Assembly (NCBI GenBank): GCA_024743115.1
Contig: JANSXC010000012.1
Coordinates: forward strand, 124,001-188,000
From: a bacterium
GTDB taxonomy: Bacteria; Planctomycetota; UBA1135; UBA2386
Direction: 5' to 3'
DNA length: 64,000 nt
This document shows, one piece after another, positions 10,080 through 19,885 of this stretch (within the stretch, counting starts at the first letter, position 1; the number at the start of each line of letters is the position of its first letter). The notes beneath the pieces are model-generated. The model saw only the letters and a list, made by a program, of their open reading frames with translations, was not told where the DNA came from and searched no databases. A program made the position numbers and the translations under genes.

Positions 10080-11642
10080 ATGGTTCCGCAAGGATCGACG
10101 CCGGGCAACGAAACGTTGCCGCAATCGACCACCATCCAGGACAACCGCGATCACGTGATCGCGGTCTGCGTGCCTGGAGTGGCCGATGCCCTGACCGCCC
10201 TGTTGCAGGTCGACGTCGCGGCGTGGCAATCCCAGGGCCTCCGGCGGATCAAGGAACGGACCGTCCGCAGCGTTTTCGAGGGCCAACTCGGAGATCACGC
10301 GGTGCACATCAAGGTCTTCCGCGCCAACAAGCTGTCCGACCGCGCCCGCGACGCTCTGCGCGGCGAGCCCGGCGAGCGCGAGGCCAGGAACCTCGCCCGT
10401 GCCCGGGAGCTCGGCCTGCCCGCCGCCGAACCGCTGGCCTACGGCATGGCGAGCGACGAGGATCAACGCCGCAGCTTCGTCGTGACCCGCACGATCCCGG
10501 GAGCCGAGCCGTTCGGGTTCGATCGCGGCGCGGCGGTCGGGACGCGGGTCGGCACGCTGCTGCGACGGTTCCACGACCTCGGCTGTGCGGCGGGCGACCT
10601 GCACCCGGGCAACCTCCTGATCGACCCGAATGACGAGGCGTGGCTCATCGACCTCACGAGCTTTCGCCACAGCGGCGAGCAGGGCAACCGCGGCCGGGCC
10701 ACCGCACTCGCGCAGTTCTGCCAGCAGTTCGACGCCGGCGCCCTCGCACTCGCCGCGCGGCCTCTGCTCACCGGCTACCGCGGAGACCACGATCTCGCGC
10801 CGAACTTCGCCGTGCTGCTCGCCGATGCCGCGCGGCGCTGGCGCTCGCGCGCGCTACCGGCGTTCGGCCGCCGCAGCACCCGCAACTGTCGCCACACCGT
10901 CGTCGAACGTGGTCGCCGCGGCGAGCCACGCTGGGCCTGGTTCGTCGTCGATACCACGGCCGCAGAACGCGATATCGCCCGCACCCGGATCGAGGCCGCA
11001 GCCGCGGCAGCCGACTCGCCCGCGGATTCGGGCGCCGACAAGCATGGCCGCCGCGGCGGCGTTTGGTTGCACGACGACTGCGTGGTCAAGCTGCGCGACC
11101 CGAGCCACGCGCAGAAGCTCTGGCGCGCCTCGTATTGGCTGCTGTTCGCCGGCGTGCCGACGCCGCAACCGCTCGCGATCCGCGTCCTGCGACCGCACGG
11201 CCTCGTGGCGACGCGCCGCATCGCGAACGTACCGCTCTCGGAAGAACTCAGCAGCGGCACGATCGACGCCCCCCTCGCCCGCAAGCTCGCCGGCGACCTC
11301 GGCCGCAGCGTCGGACGCCTGCACGCTCACGGCCTGCGCAACCGCGACCTCAAGTTCGACAACTTGGTCCGTGACCCCGTCACCGATCGACTGCTGATGA
11401 CCGACCTCGACGGCGTGCGCCGCAAGGCGCCCGAGGACACCCGCGGCCGCGGCGCCGACCTCGGCCGCGCGTTCGCGGCGTTCGAGACCGCGGGCAATCC
11501 GGGCGGCCCCGCCGCGGTGCGAGCGTTCGTACGCGGCTACCTACGCGCCCACCGAGACCTGCTCCGCGGTCCTCCGATGAAGCGGATCCTTCGGCGCGCG
11601 ACCCAGCGGGCCGAAGAGTGGCACCGCACCCACGACGCGTAG
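10080..11642 (+). CDS. Tandem WaaP/KdkA-like lipopolysaccharide kinase domains in one protein
   Basis: A 520-residue cytoplasmic protein with two protein-kinase-fold domains of the lipopolysaccharide core kinase type. Domain 1 (about 40-240) has an ATP lysine in VHIKVFR, catalytic loop AGDLHPGNLLI and metal site WLIDLTSF. Domain 2 (about 320-500) has VVKLRDP, catalytic loop RDLKFDNLV and metal site MTDLDGV. Both look catalytically complete. Family members phosphorylate Kdo or heptose of the inner core. It is divergent from lptF/lptG, which supports an envelope glycolipid role. The start ATG gives a 30-residue extension without clear homology, so a later start is possible. Confidence 0.78.
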   Translation: MVPQGSTPGNETLPQSTTIQDNRDHVIAVCVPGVADALTALLQVDVAAWQSQGLRRIKERTVRSVFEGQLGDHAVHIKVFRANKLSDRARDALRGEPGEREARNLARARELGLPAAEPLAYGMASDEDQRRSFVVTRTIPGAEPFGFDRGAAVGTRVGTLLRRFHDLGCAAGDLHPGNLLIDPNDEAWLIDLTSFRHSGEQGNRGRATALAQFCQQFDAGALALAARPLLTGYRGDHDLAPNFAVLLADAARRWRSRALPAFGRRSTRNCRHTVVERGRRGEPRWAWFVVDTTAAERDIARTRIEAAAAAADSPADSGADKHGRRGGVWLHDDCVVKLRDPSHAQKLWRASYWLLFAGVPTPQPLAIRVLRPHGLVATRRIANVPLSEELSSGTIDAPLARKLAGDLGRSVGRLHAHGLRNRDLKFDNLVRDPVTDRLLMTDLDGVRRKAPEDTRGRGADLGRAFAAFETAGNPGGPAAVRAFVRGYLRAHRDLLRGPPMKRILRRATQRAEEWHRTHDA

Positions 11643-11651
11643 GCCGGCCGA

Positions 11652-12701
11652 TCAGGCCTCGAGCGCGGCGAGCCGATCGCGCAGCTTCTCGCTACCGGCG
11701 TCGAGGACTTCGAGCGTCTTGCCGTCGCGGTAGTGGCGTTCGACGTGGTATTCGACCGTGTAGCCGAAGCCGCCGTGGATCTGGATGGCTTCGTCGGCCG
11801 CGTGGACCATCGCGTCGACCGCGAGGACGCGGGCCTGGAGTGCGGTCTGGGTCGCGTCGATCCCGGCGTCGGCGAGGCGCGCGGCGTGCATCGCGAGCTG
11901 GCGCGCGGCATCGCAGCCCTGGCGCGACTCGATGACCTTGCGCATGACCGCGTGCTGCTTGCTCAGCGGCTTGCCGAACGCGATGCGTTCGCCGGCGTGC
12001 TTCTTGGCGGCGTCGATGCTGGCGTGGCCACCGCCGACCGCGAGCGCGGCGACGCCGATCCAGCCGAGTTGCTGCGCCTTGTCGATGGCCTGCTGTGCGG
12101 CGTCGCCCTCGAGCACGACAGTCGCCGCCGTGTTGTCGAACGTGACCCGCGCCGGCGCAGTGCTCGCGAGCCCCAGACTGGTCAGCGCATCGCGCTTCGC
12201 CGCACTCGCGTCGACCGCGAGCACCTGCAGCGCATCACCGGCCTTCGCGACCACGTAGAACGTGTCGGCCTCGCCGCCACCCGGCACGAGCTCGGCGGTG
12301 CCGCTCACCGCGCCGCCGTCCGCCGTCAAGCCGTGCTCACCACCCACGAAGACGGCGAGCTTGCCGCCCATCATCACGGGTTCGAGGTCGTCGTGACCGG
12401 CGACCTCGAGCACAGCGGCGCACTGCACCTGACCGATGAACAACCGCGCGACCGACGCGCTCTCGCGCCCGATCGCTTCGACCGCCGCCACGAAGGGCAC
12501 GAGACCCAGGCCCGCGCCACCGGCGTCTTCACCCACGCACAGGCCGAACAAGCCGAGTTCCGCGAGGCCGTCGAACTCGGCGCGCGCGAACTTGCGATGC
12601 TCGTCCTGATCGAGCACGTTCGGTGCGACGACGTCCTCGACGAACTTGCGCGCCGTATCGACGATGAGATCCTGATCTTCGGTGAGCTGGAGGTTGTGCA
12701 T
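11652..12701 (-). CDS. Acyl-CoA dehydrogenase-like protein, degenerate active site
   Basis: A 349-residue protein with the acyl-CoA dehydrogenase fold, last gene of the beta-oxidation operon. The N-terminal helical domain (LTEDQDLIVDTARKFVED) and the C-terminal helices (GERIAFGKPLSKQHAVMRKV, IQIHGGFGYTVEYHVERHYRD) are clear. The IYEGT-type catalytic glutamate segment of normal enzymes is replaced by LEVLDAGSEKLR, the helix that carries the alternative base in isovaleryl-CoA dehydrogenase has no glutamate, and the central domain is short and lacks the (E)P.AGSD flavin motif. It may be the non-catalytic half of a mixed enzyme with the 13808 protein. GTG at 12710 is an alternative start. Confidence 0.8.
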   Translation of the reverse strand: MHNLQLTEDQDLIVDTARKFVEDVVAPNVLDQDEHRKFARAEFDGLAELGLFGLCVGEDAGGAGLGLVPFVAAVEAIGRESASVARLFIGQVQCAAVLEVAGHDDLEPVMMGGKLAVFVGGEHGLTADGGAVSGTAELVPGGGEADTFYVVAKAGDALQVLAVDASAAKRDALTSLGLASTAPARVTFDNTAATVVLEGDAAQQAIDKAQQLGWIGVAALAVGGGHASIDAAKKHAGERIAFGKPLSKQHAVMRKVIESRQGCDAARQLAMHAARLADAGIDATQTALQARVLAVDAMVHAADEAIQIHGGFGYTVEYHVERHYRDGKTLEVLDAGSEKLRDRLAALEA

Positions 12702-12722
12702 CTTGATCACATTCGGAGGGAG

Positions 12723-13808
12723 TCAGCGACCACCCTCCCAGTAGTAGAGGAAGCGCGGCCCCGAGAGACCGGACAGCAGGCGACCCGCCGCGGCGTCGAG
12801 ACTCGGAGTCGCAGCGGCCTCGGCGCTGGCGCCGAGGAACAGGTCCGCAAGGGTCGGCATGCGGCGCAGGGCGACGATCTCGACGTCACCCTCCAGCTGT
12901 TGCTCGAACCACCGCAACACCGATTCGTTGTCGCCGATCTCGTCGACGAGCCCGTTGCCGAGCGCCTGCCCGGCCGAGTAGATCGCGCCGTTGGCGACCG
13001 CGAGCACCTGCTCACGGTCGAGTTCGGGTCGGCCGTCGTCGACGATCTGCACGAACCGGTCGAACAACTCGTCGACGATGCTCGTGAGGATCTCGCGTTC
13101 GGCCGGCGTCATCTCGCGCATCGGCGAAAGGATGTCCTTGTAGGGCGTGCGGTCCGACTTGATCGTCACGGACTCGACACCGAACTCCGCCGCGGCCTTG
13201 GCGAAGTTGTAGTTGCTCATGATCACGCCGATGCTGCCCGTGATCGTCGTTGGCCGCGCAAAGATCCGCTCCGCGGCAGCCGCCACGTAGTAGCCGCCCG
13301 AAGCCGCCATGTCGCCGAACAGCGCGACGACGTGCTTCTCCGGGTAGTCGCGCCGGAAGCGCTGTACCGCCGCGTAGATCTCGTCCGAGTCCGTCACGCC
13401 GCCGCCGGGCGAATCGATGTCGAGCACGACCCCGCGCACCGACGGGTCCTCACCCGCAATGCGCAGCAGTCGACGCGTGGTCGACACCACGCCGCCACGC
13501 GCGCCGAGCACCGGACTCGAAGTCTCGGCAATCGCACCGTGGATCGCGATCTGCACGACCTTGTTGGCGCCACCACGAACGCCGGCGACGTGGCGCTCGT
13601 CGACCGCCCCCGTGGCACCGAGACCCGAGCCCGCGATGCTGCCCACACTCAGCAGCAGCAAGAACACGTTGAGCCCCGCGGAAGCCAGCAGCAGGAGACC
13701 GAGGAAGATGGCCACGAAGAACGCCACGCCGCGCGCTTCGCGCACGGGCTCGGCAGCCTGCAGCGGCTGCTGCGGCGGCACTCCAGGCGGAACTTCGGGA
13801 GCCGTCAT
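12723..13808 (-). CDS. sppA: Signal peptide peptidase SppA-type membrane serine protease
   Basis: A 361-residue S49 protease that would degrade cleaved signal peptides in the inner membrane. A Pro-rich cytoplasmic N-terminus is followed by one transmembrane span (about 28-55), then the protease domain: LDIDSPGGGVTDSDEIY, the nucleophile serine in GDMAASGGYYVAA, TGSIGVIMSNYN, and the general-base lysine in TPYKDILSPMREMTPAER. The length fits the short SppA36K type. Its ATG overlaps the stop of the acyl-CoA dehydrogenase gene by one base (TGATG), so it sits inside a fatty-acid oxidation operon, which is unusual. Confidence 0.92.
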   Translation of the reverse strand: MTAPEVPPGVPPQQPLQAAEPVREARGVAFFVAIFLGLLLLASAGLNVFLLLLSVGSIAGSGLGATGAVDERHVAGVRGGANKVVQIAIHGAIAETSSPVLGARGGVVSTTRRLLRIAGEDPSVRGVVLDIDSPGGGVTDSDEIYAAVQRFRRDYPEKHVVALFGDMAASGGYYVAAAAERIFARPTTITGSIGVIMSNYNFAKAAAEFGVESVTIKSDRTPYKDILSPMREMTPAEREILTSIVDELFDRFVQIVDDGRPELDREQVLAVANGAIYSAGQALGNGLVDEIGDNESVLRWFEQQLEGDVEIVALRRMPTLADLFLGASAEAAATPSLDAAAGRLLSGLSGPRFLYYWEGGR

Positions 13809-14994
13809 CAGCTCATCAACCCGCGCGCGATCACGAGGCGCTGGATGTCGGTCGCACCTTCGTAGATCTCGGTGATGCGCGCGTCGCGCAGCAGTCGCTC
13901 CGCGACCGTCGCGCCGCTCGCGCCCTGCTGACCGAGGATCGACACCGCCGCGCGCGCCGCGCGGTTGGCCAGCCGGGATGCGGTGTTCTTGGCCATCGCT
14001 GCCTCGGTGCTGCAACGCACGCCACGATCGCGCAGCACGGCCGCGCGCCAGGTCAGGAAGCGGTAGGCGTCGAGCTCCGACGCGAGATCGGCCAGCGTCC
14101 ACTGGTCGGCCTGCGACGCGAGCGGCCGGCCCTTGGCATCCACATTCGACGCCAGGTGGTCGCGAATCAGCTCGATCGAACCCGCCGCGATGCCGAGCGC
14201 CTGCGACGCGATGCCGAGGCGACCGCCGTCGAGCGTGTCGAGCGCGATCTTGAAGCCGACGCCCTCTTCGGCGATCAGACAGTCGGCCGGGACCTTGACG
14301 TTCTCGAGCACGATCTCGGTGGTCGGCGAACCGCGCAGGCCGAGCTTGCGCTCCTTCTTGCCGACACCGACACCTTCCCAGCTCTTCTCGACGACGAACG
14401 CCGAGATGCCGTTGACGCGATCCTCACCCGTGCGGGCGAAGACGACGAACAGCTCTGCTTCGCTGCCGGTCGTGATCCACAGCTTGGCGCCGTTCATCAC
14501 GTAGTGATCGCCCTCGCGCTTCGCTTCGCAACGCAGCGCCGCGGCATCCGAACCCGAGTAGGCCTCACTGAGGCAGTAGGCACCGAGCCATTCGCCCGTG
14601 ACGAGCTTGGGGAACCAGCGGCGCTTCTGCTCGTCGCTGCACCACTTGCCGAGCAGCGAGTTCACGAGCGAGTTGTGCACGCTGATCGTGACACCCGTCG
14701 ACGCGCAGCGCTTGTTGATCTCCTCGAGCATCACGCAGCTGGCGACGTTGCCCATCGCCGAACCGCCGTATTCCTTGGCGACCGTCGTGCAGAGCAGGCC
14801 GGCCTCGGCCGCGGCCTTCACGGCGTCGCCCGGGAACTCGACGTTCTTGTCATACTCGGGCGCGCGACCGAGGTGGTTGTCCGCGTATTCGCGCACGCGA
14901 TCGCGGAACGCCGCGAGCTCGGGCGACAACTCGAAGTCGGGGACCTGCAGGGAATCCGTTCCCGTGGCACTCGTGGTCATGTCGATACTCGTGG

Positions 14995-14998
<4 letters not shown>
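13808..14998 (-). CDS. Acyl-CoA dehydrogenase, complete
   Basis: A 396-residue FAD enzyme that oxidises acyl-CoA to trans-2-enoyl-CoA. Flavin and substrate motifs are intact: [49 protein letters not shown], and the catalytic glutamate in [17 protein letters not shown], the position used by short- and medium-chain enzymes. The N-terminus has about 20 extra polar residues. The start overlaps the stop of the 3-hydroxyacyl-CoA dehydrogenase gene (ATGA). Electron acceptor genes (etfAB) are not in the window. Chain-length preference cannot be judged. Confidence 0.95.
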
Positions 14999-15864
<866 letters not shown>

Positions 15865-15930
15865 GCTCTCGAACTCTCTTTCTCTGACTTCTGTGTCGCG
15901 GATGCGGTGCGTCGGCTGCGGGCCACCTGC

Positions 15931-17115
15931 CTAGATGCGCTCGACACTCATCGTGACCGCGTTGCCGCCGCCGAGGCACAGCCCGGCGAGGCCGAGCGTC
16001 TTGTCGTGGCGCTCGAGCGCGTGCAGCAGCGTGACGAGCACGCGCGCACCCGATGCCCCGATCGGGTGACCGAGCGCGACGGCGCCGCCGTGCACGTTCC
16101 ACCGCGCCGGATCGACCTCGAGCTGCCGCTGCAGCGCGATCATCTGCACCGAGAACGCCTCGTTCATCTCGACGATTTCGAAATCGGTCGGGCTGACGCC
16201 CTGCAGCGCGCAGAGCTTCTTGGTCGCCACCTCGGGCGCCATCATCACCCACTCGGGCGCCATGCCGCCGGTGGCGTAGGCCGTGATCGCGGCGAGCGGC
16301 TTCAGGCCGTTGGCCTTGGCCCAGTCCTCGTCACAGACGACCAGCGCCGCGGCGCCGTCGTTGATCGAGCTCGCGTTGCCGGCCGTCACCGTGCCGCCAT
16401 CGCGCTTGAACGCGGGCCGCAGCTTGCTCAGCGATTCGACCGTGCTGTCCGCGCGCGGACCTTCGTCCGTATCGAACTGGATCGGGTCACGCTTCCGCTG
16501 CTTGACCTCGATGTTGAAGATCTCGTTCTTGAACGCGCCGGCTTCCTGCGCCGCGACCGCGCGCCGATGACTCTCGGCCGCGTAGGCATCCTGCTCCTCG
16601 CGGGTCACACCGTACTTCTCGGCGACGAGCTCGCCGGTGTTGCCCATGTGGAAGTCGTTGTAGTGGTCCCAGAGGCCGTCCTGGATGATGCCGTCGAGCG
16701 CCTGCGCGTGACCGAGCCGTGAACCCTTGCGCGCCGTCGGCAGGTAGTACGGCGTGTTCGTCATCGACTCCATGCCGCCCGCGACCGCGACCTGCAGGTC
16801 GCCGGCCTTGATCGCCTGCGCCGCGAGCATCACGGTCTTGAGACCCGAGCCGCAGACCTTGTTGATCGTCACGGCCGCCGCCGAGTCCGGGATGCCGGCC
16901 GCGCGCAGCGATTGCCGCGCCGGGTTCTGGCCCAGCCCGGCCTGCAGCACGTTGCCCATGAGCACCTCTTCGATGGCGTCGGCGGGCACGTTGGCACGGT
17001 CGAGCGCCGCCTTCACGGCGAGACCGCCGAGCTGCGGAGCGGTGAAGGAGGCGAGCGCTCCCTGGAACTTGCCGATCGCCGATCGGCACGCAGAAACGAT
17101 GACTGGGCGACCCAT
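15931..17115 (-). CDS. Acetyl-CoA acetyltransferase (thiolase)
   Basis: A 394-residue thiolase that opens the beta-oxidation operon. The acyl-accepting cysteine is Cys88 in [11 protein letters not shown], the histidine is in [19 protein letters not shown], and the second cysteine is in [10 protein letters not shown]. It would cleave acetoacetyl- or ketoacyl-CoA, or run in reverse. I chose ATG 17115 over ATG 17127 because it gives the usual thiolase start ([19 protein letters not shown]) and because the upstream ATG lies inside a candidate -10 hexamer (TAAGAT). Confidence 0.95.
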   Translation of the reverse strand: MGRPVIVSACRSAIGKFQGALASFTAPQLGGLAVKAALDRANVPADAIEEVLMGNVLQAGLGQNPARQSLRAAGIPDSAAAVTINKVCGSGLKTVMLAAQAIKAGDLQVAVAGGMESMTNTPYYLPTARKGSRLGHAQALDGIIQDGLWDHYNDFHMGNTGELVAEKYGVTREEQDAYAAESHRRAVAAQEAGAFKNEIFNIEVKQRKRDPIQFDTDEGPRADSTVESLSKLRPAFKRDGGTVTAGNASSINDGAAALVVCDEDWAKANGLKPLAAITAYATGGMAPEWVMMAPEVATKKLCALQGVSPTDFEIVEMNEAFSVQMIALQRQLEVDPARWNVHGGAVALGHPIGASGARVLVTLLHALERHDKTLGLAGLCLGGGNAVTMSVERI

Positions 17116-17125
17116 GGGGGCAAAC

Positions 17126-17131
17126 ATCTTA
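17126..17131 (-). promoter_or_regulatory. Putative -10 element TAAGAT of the beta-oxidation operon
   Basis: The minus strand reads TAAGAT ten bases before the thiolase ATG at 17115. It matches the TANNNT pattern of other genes here and would give a leader of about four bases for the whole thiolase-to-11652 operon. Confidence 0.4.
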
Positions 17132-17461
17132 GGGCTGGCCCAGGGGCGAGCCAATGGCGACGAGCGGCAAAGTCGCTGGGGTCGCGCGGCTTCGCCGCGG
17201 ATGGCGGTCCGCCGCACGGGCCAGAGTGCGGAGGTGGCGTTCGACGAGGTCGAATGGTGCAGGGCTCGGGTGCGAATTTCGTATCCGTGACCGCGATTCT
17301 CCAGCCGCGGCAAGCGCGCTGAAGGTCCAACCCACGAGCCTTGGTATCCTGCCGTCCAACGAGCCAGCTCGAGCGTGGCACGGACCGTAGCTCGAACTGC
17401 CTCGAAACCGGGTTCCGGGGCCCGACCGCCAAACCCGACGAGACCGGCGAGCATCTCTCCA
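17132..17461. other. Non-coding stretch between divergent units
   Basis: About 330 bases between the thiolase operon promoter and the small 17462 gene. Apart from the candidate -10 at 17345, I see no convincing gene, RNA or repeat. An open frame from GTG 17375 continues into the 17462 gene but its first 29 residues are low-complexity. Confidence 0.5.
17345..17350 (+). promoter_or_regulatory. Putative -10 element TATCCT
   Basis: The sequence TTGGTATCCTGCCGTCC contains the TATCCT hexamer also found before the genes at 23539, 30972, 49312, 53341 and 54404. It lies 24 bases before GTG 17375 and 111 bases before ATG 17462, so it leaves the start of that gene open. Confidence 0.35.
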
Positions 17462-17749
17462 ATGGTCGATCGCAACGACTCAGAAACGAACGCCGACCAT
17501 CGCTCGCCGCCTCCCGGCATCGAGCACTGGGCACCGTCCCATGACGACCGGGACGCCGGCCACCCGTTCCGCTGGCGCACCTGGCTCCGCGGTCGCCTGC
17601 CCTGGCTTCTGATCAACCTCGGGGTCGCGGCCAAGGGTCGCGACTGCATCGCGGCTGGTGGCTGGCACCGCTGGTACAACCACGACGACAAGTCAAGCCA
17701 TTGCTACCACTGCGACGTCGGGCGACCCGAGCGACTCTGGGAGCGGTGA
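17462..17749 (+). CDS. Small conserved protein with CYHC motif
   Basis: A 95-residue cytoplasmic protein without a name. The N-terminal third is polar; the middle is basic and aromatic ([24 protein letters not shown]). The C-terminus has [19 protein letters not shown] followed by RPERLW. Similar endings (WYN, then CYHC, then RPG.LW) are something I recall from small uncharacterised bacterial proteins. The His and Cys residues could bind a metal. An in-frame GTG at 17375 would add 29 low-complexity residues. It precedes the lipoprotein gene at 17800 by 50 bases. Confidence 0.6.
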   Translation: MVDRNDSETNADHRSPPPGIEHWAPSHDDRDAGHPFRWRTWLRGRLPWLLINLGVAAKGRDCIAAGGWHRWYNHDDKSSHCYHCDVGRPERLWER

Positions 17750-17799
17750 GTGCGACCTCACTTCTGCCATCGCCGTAAGACGACACGGACACCGACGAC

Positions 17800-18465
17800 A
17801 TGCTGAACGCCCCCCCTCGGACTCTCGCCTCGATCATGCTCTTCGTCGTCCTGGGCAGCTGCTGCACCCCACCGACACCGAAGGGCCTGCTCGAAGAAGT
17901 GATCGGCACGCGTGGTTCCGAGGTCGGTTCGGGTGGCGCGATCTCCGTGCCGGGCTTCGCCGAGCCGCGGACGGTCGAGTCGTTGCAGGACGGCGCCACG
18001 AAAGCGGAGATCCTCGAACTCGTCGGCCCACCGTGGCGCAAGCTGCCGGCAAACACCGGCGAGCTCTGGCTGTGGGAGATGGCGATCTTCGAACGGCACA
18101 TGCTCCTGGCGCTGAACGTCGTCGATGGCCGGCAACGGGGCCACGCGGTGCAGGAGTGGCGCACGATCCCCGCGTTCCTGTTGCACCACGCCCTGCTCGA
18201 ACCCGGACTGCCGTCCAAAGAGGTAGTCGACCGCCTGGGTTCACCAACGCGCTGGGATCTCGCCGCCGGTCGGGCGCACGCGATCTGGGAGGCCGCCGTC
18301 CAGCTCGAACGCCAAGACGGCGAGTGGCGCTACTCGCCGGATGTTCAGCTGCACTCGCTCCGGCTGGAGTTCGTCGCAGACGAACTGCTCGCGGCCCCCG
18401 CGATCCAATCCCGCAAGGTCAGCGACTGGAATTCCGCCGCCTCGCAACGCGCAGCGGGGATGTGA
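17800..18465 (+). CDS. Lipoprotein with two BamE/SmpA-like repeats
   Basis: A 221-residue protein with a hydrophobic signal and lipobox (VLGSC at about residue 21, followed by a second Cys). Two segments resemble the start of BamE/OmlA folds: GATKAEILELVGPPWRK (about 65-82) and LPSKEVVDRLGSPTRWDL (about 133-150), each followed by W-rich strands (GELWLWEMAIFERH; HAIWEAAVQLER). BamE assists outer-membrane protein assembly, but the fold also occurs in unrelated lipoproteins. I therefore call only a lipoprotein with a duplicated small domain. Confidence 0.65.
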   Translation: MLNAPPRTLASIMLFVVLGSCCTPPTPKGLLEEVIGTRGSEVGSGGAISVPGFAEPRTVESLQDGATKAEILELVGPPWRKLPANTGELWLWEMAIFERHMLLALNVVDGRQRGHAVQEWRTIPAFLLHHALLEPGLPSKEVVDRLGSPTRWDLAAGRAHAIWEAAVQLERQDGEWRYSPDVQLHSLRLEFVADELLAAPAIQSRKVSDWNSAASQRAAGM

Positions 18466-18550
18466 ACGGCGCAGTGCCGTCGACGGGTTGGTCCGTGCCT
18501 GAATCGCGCGCGACTCGCCAATAAGCTCGATGGGTCCTCGCAAGGCACAC

Positions 18551-19336
18551 ATGGCCAACACGCAGAACAGTGGGTTCGGGTTGTTCCTCGGCGCGCTCGG
18601 CTGCGCCGCGATCGGCGCAACCGTGGCGTTGGCCTTCGGTTCGAGCGAGCCCACGCCAATCGCGACGGCCTCGGGCGACCTGACGCAACAACTCGACGGT
18701 CTCGTCGTGCGGATCGAATCGCTGGAAGGTGCGGCGCAGTCACCGACGCCGGCAATCGGACCGGAGCCGCATCGCCGCGAACCGGCGGTCCAGGTGGACC
18801 TCAGCACACTCGAAGAACGGCTCGCGAAACTCGAGGCCGCGGTCGATTGGCTGCAACAGAACCGCCCCCCTGCCGAGCGCACGGTTCCGAAACCTGCCAA
18901 GGCCGAGGATCCGATCGCGCACGCGCAGAAGCTCGATCGCCACCGCCAGGCGATCCTGAGTTCCACGACCGACGAGCAGGCCAAGGTCGACGCCTGGAGC
19001 CAGCTACGCTTCGAGAAGGACAGCTGGACCGACGCGGTCGTCCAACAGATGGTGCACATCGGGCTGTCGTCGAGCGACCCCGAGATCCGCGCCAACGTCT
19101 GGCGTCAGGCCGACGGCCGTTCGCGCAGCGACCTGCTCGTCCCGGCGCTGCTTCAAGCCGTGCAGCACGACACCTCGACCGACGCACGCGAGGAAGCTGC
19201 CGAGACGCTGGTCGGCTACCACGATCGCCCGCACGTGATCGCGACGATCCGAAGTCTGCTCCTCACCGAACAGGAAGAGGGCATCCGGCGATACTTCGAA
19301 GAAGCGATCCGCGACGCGAACCGCACCGGACGCTAG
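18551..19336 (+). CDS. Membrane-anchored coiled-coil protein with HEAT-like C-terminus
   Basis: A 261-residue protein of unknown function. One N-terminal span (LFLGALGCAAIGATVALAF) is followed by a heptad-rich coiled coil (LTQQLDGLVVRIESLEG; LSTLEERLAKLEAAVDWLQQ). A helical C-terminal domain (about 130-255) repeats an EIRANVWRQ / AREEAAETLVGY pattern like HEAT repeats. I start at ATG 18551, which has AAGG at good spacing, rather than ATG 18530. It probably works as a scaffold at the inner membrane. Confidence 0.65.
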   Translation: MANTQNSGFGLFLGALGCAAIGATVALAFGSSEPTPIATASGDLTQQLDGLVVRIESLEGAAQSPTPAIGPEPHRREPAVQVDLSTLEERLAKLEAAVDWLQQNRPPAERTVPKPAKAEDPIAHAQKLDRHRQAILSSTTDEQAKVDAWSQLRFEKDSWTDAVVQQMVHIGLSSSDPEIRANVWRQADGRSRSDLLVPALLQAVQHDTSTDAREEAAETLVGYHDRPHVIATIRSLLLTEQEEGIRRYFEEAIRDANRTGR

Positions 19337-19416
19337 GCGGTCCGGCGTTCTCCGATCGGCCAACCTGCGGAACGCAGCCGGTGGCAGCAGCGCGGTCACC
19401 CGCGGCTCGACCCGGG

Positions 19417-19722
19417 TCACTGGCTGAAACTCAGCATGCCGAGACCTTCTTTCGCCCCGCGTCGCACGTGTTCGTGCAATTCCGAAATCCACCGCAGAAC
19501 CAGACCAACATGCGCGGGCCGCGTCGACAGCTCGGCGCGTTCGAAACGGCGATGCACCCGTTCGATATCGAGCACCCGCAACGCCCGATCGATCGCGGGC
19601 AATCGCCTGGACCAGATCACCACGAGGTGGCCTTCGTGCACTTCGCGTTCGGGCTGACCCGCAGAGGGCCAGACGGGCAGGCGCTCGTCGGTGGTCAACC
19701 ACAGGTAGTTGACGATTCCCAT
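19417..19722 (-). CDS. Small hypothetical protein
   Basis: A 101-residue protein. The start ATG at 19722 has GGAG five bases upstream. The frame is open further upstream but runs into the tRNA, so the long version is rejected. It begins MGIVNYLWLTTDERLPVWPS and contains EGHLVVIWSRRLPAIDRALRV and two charged helices. No family is recognised. It lies just downstream of tRNA-Ala on the same strand. Confidence 0.5.
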   Translation of the reverse strand: MGIVNYLWLTTDERLPVWPSAGQPEREVHEGHLVVIWSRRLPAIDRALRVLDIERVHRRFERAELSTRPAHVGLVLRWISELHEHVRRGAKEGLGMLSFSQ

Positions 19723-19791
19723 GCGTTCTCCACGCTCATGCCATCTCCACGGCAGGGAAGAAGTCCGGTCGCGCCGCTCGATCGCGGCGAC

Positions 19792-19867
19792 TGGTGGAGC
19801 CGAGGGGAGTTGAACCCCTGACCTCTGCATTGCGAACGCAGCGCTCTACCAACTGAGCTACGGCCCC
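19792..19867 (-). tRNA. tRNA-Ala (anticodon CGC)
   Basis: A 76-base cloverleaf on the minus strand. It has acceptor GGGGCCG paired with CGGCTCC, including the G3-T70 pair that marks alanine tRNA, D-arm AGTTGGTA, anticodon loop TTCGCAA, T-arm AGGGGTTCAACTCCCCT and an encoded CCA end. The CGC anticodon reads GCG, a common alanine codon in this GC-rich sequence. Confidence 0.96.
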
Positions 19868-19885
19868 GGACTTGGGCGCGGAACG

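Noticed and set aside
18241-19095. A 284-codon open frame on the minus strand
   Set aside because: It covers parts of two + strand genes that have signals and ribosome sites; its Ser/Arg-rich protein has no motifs.
19723-19830. N-terminal extension of the 19417 gene
   Set aside because: It would overlap tRNA-Ala; ATG 19722 has GGAG at the right distance.
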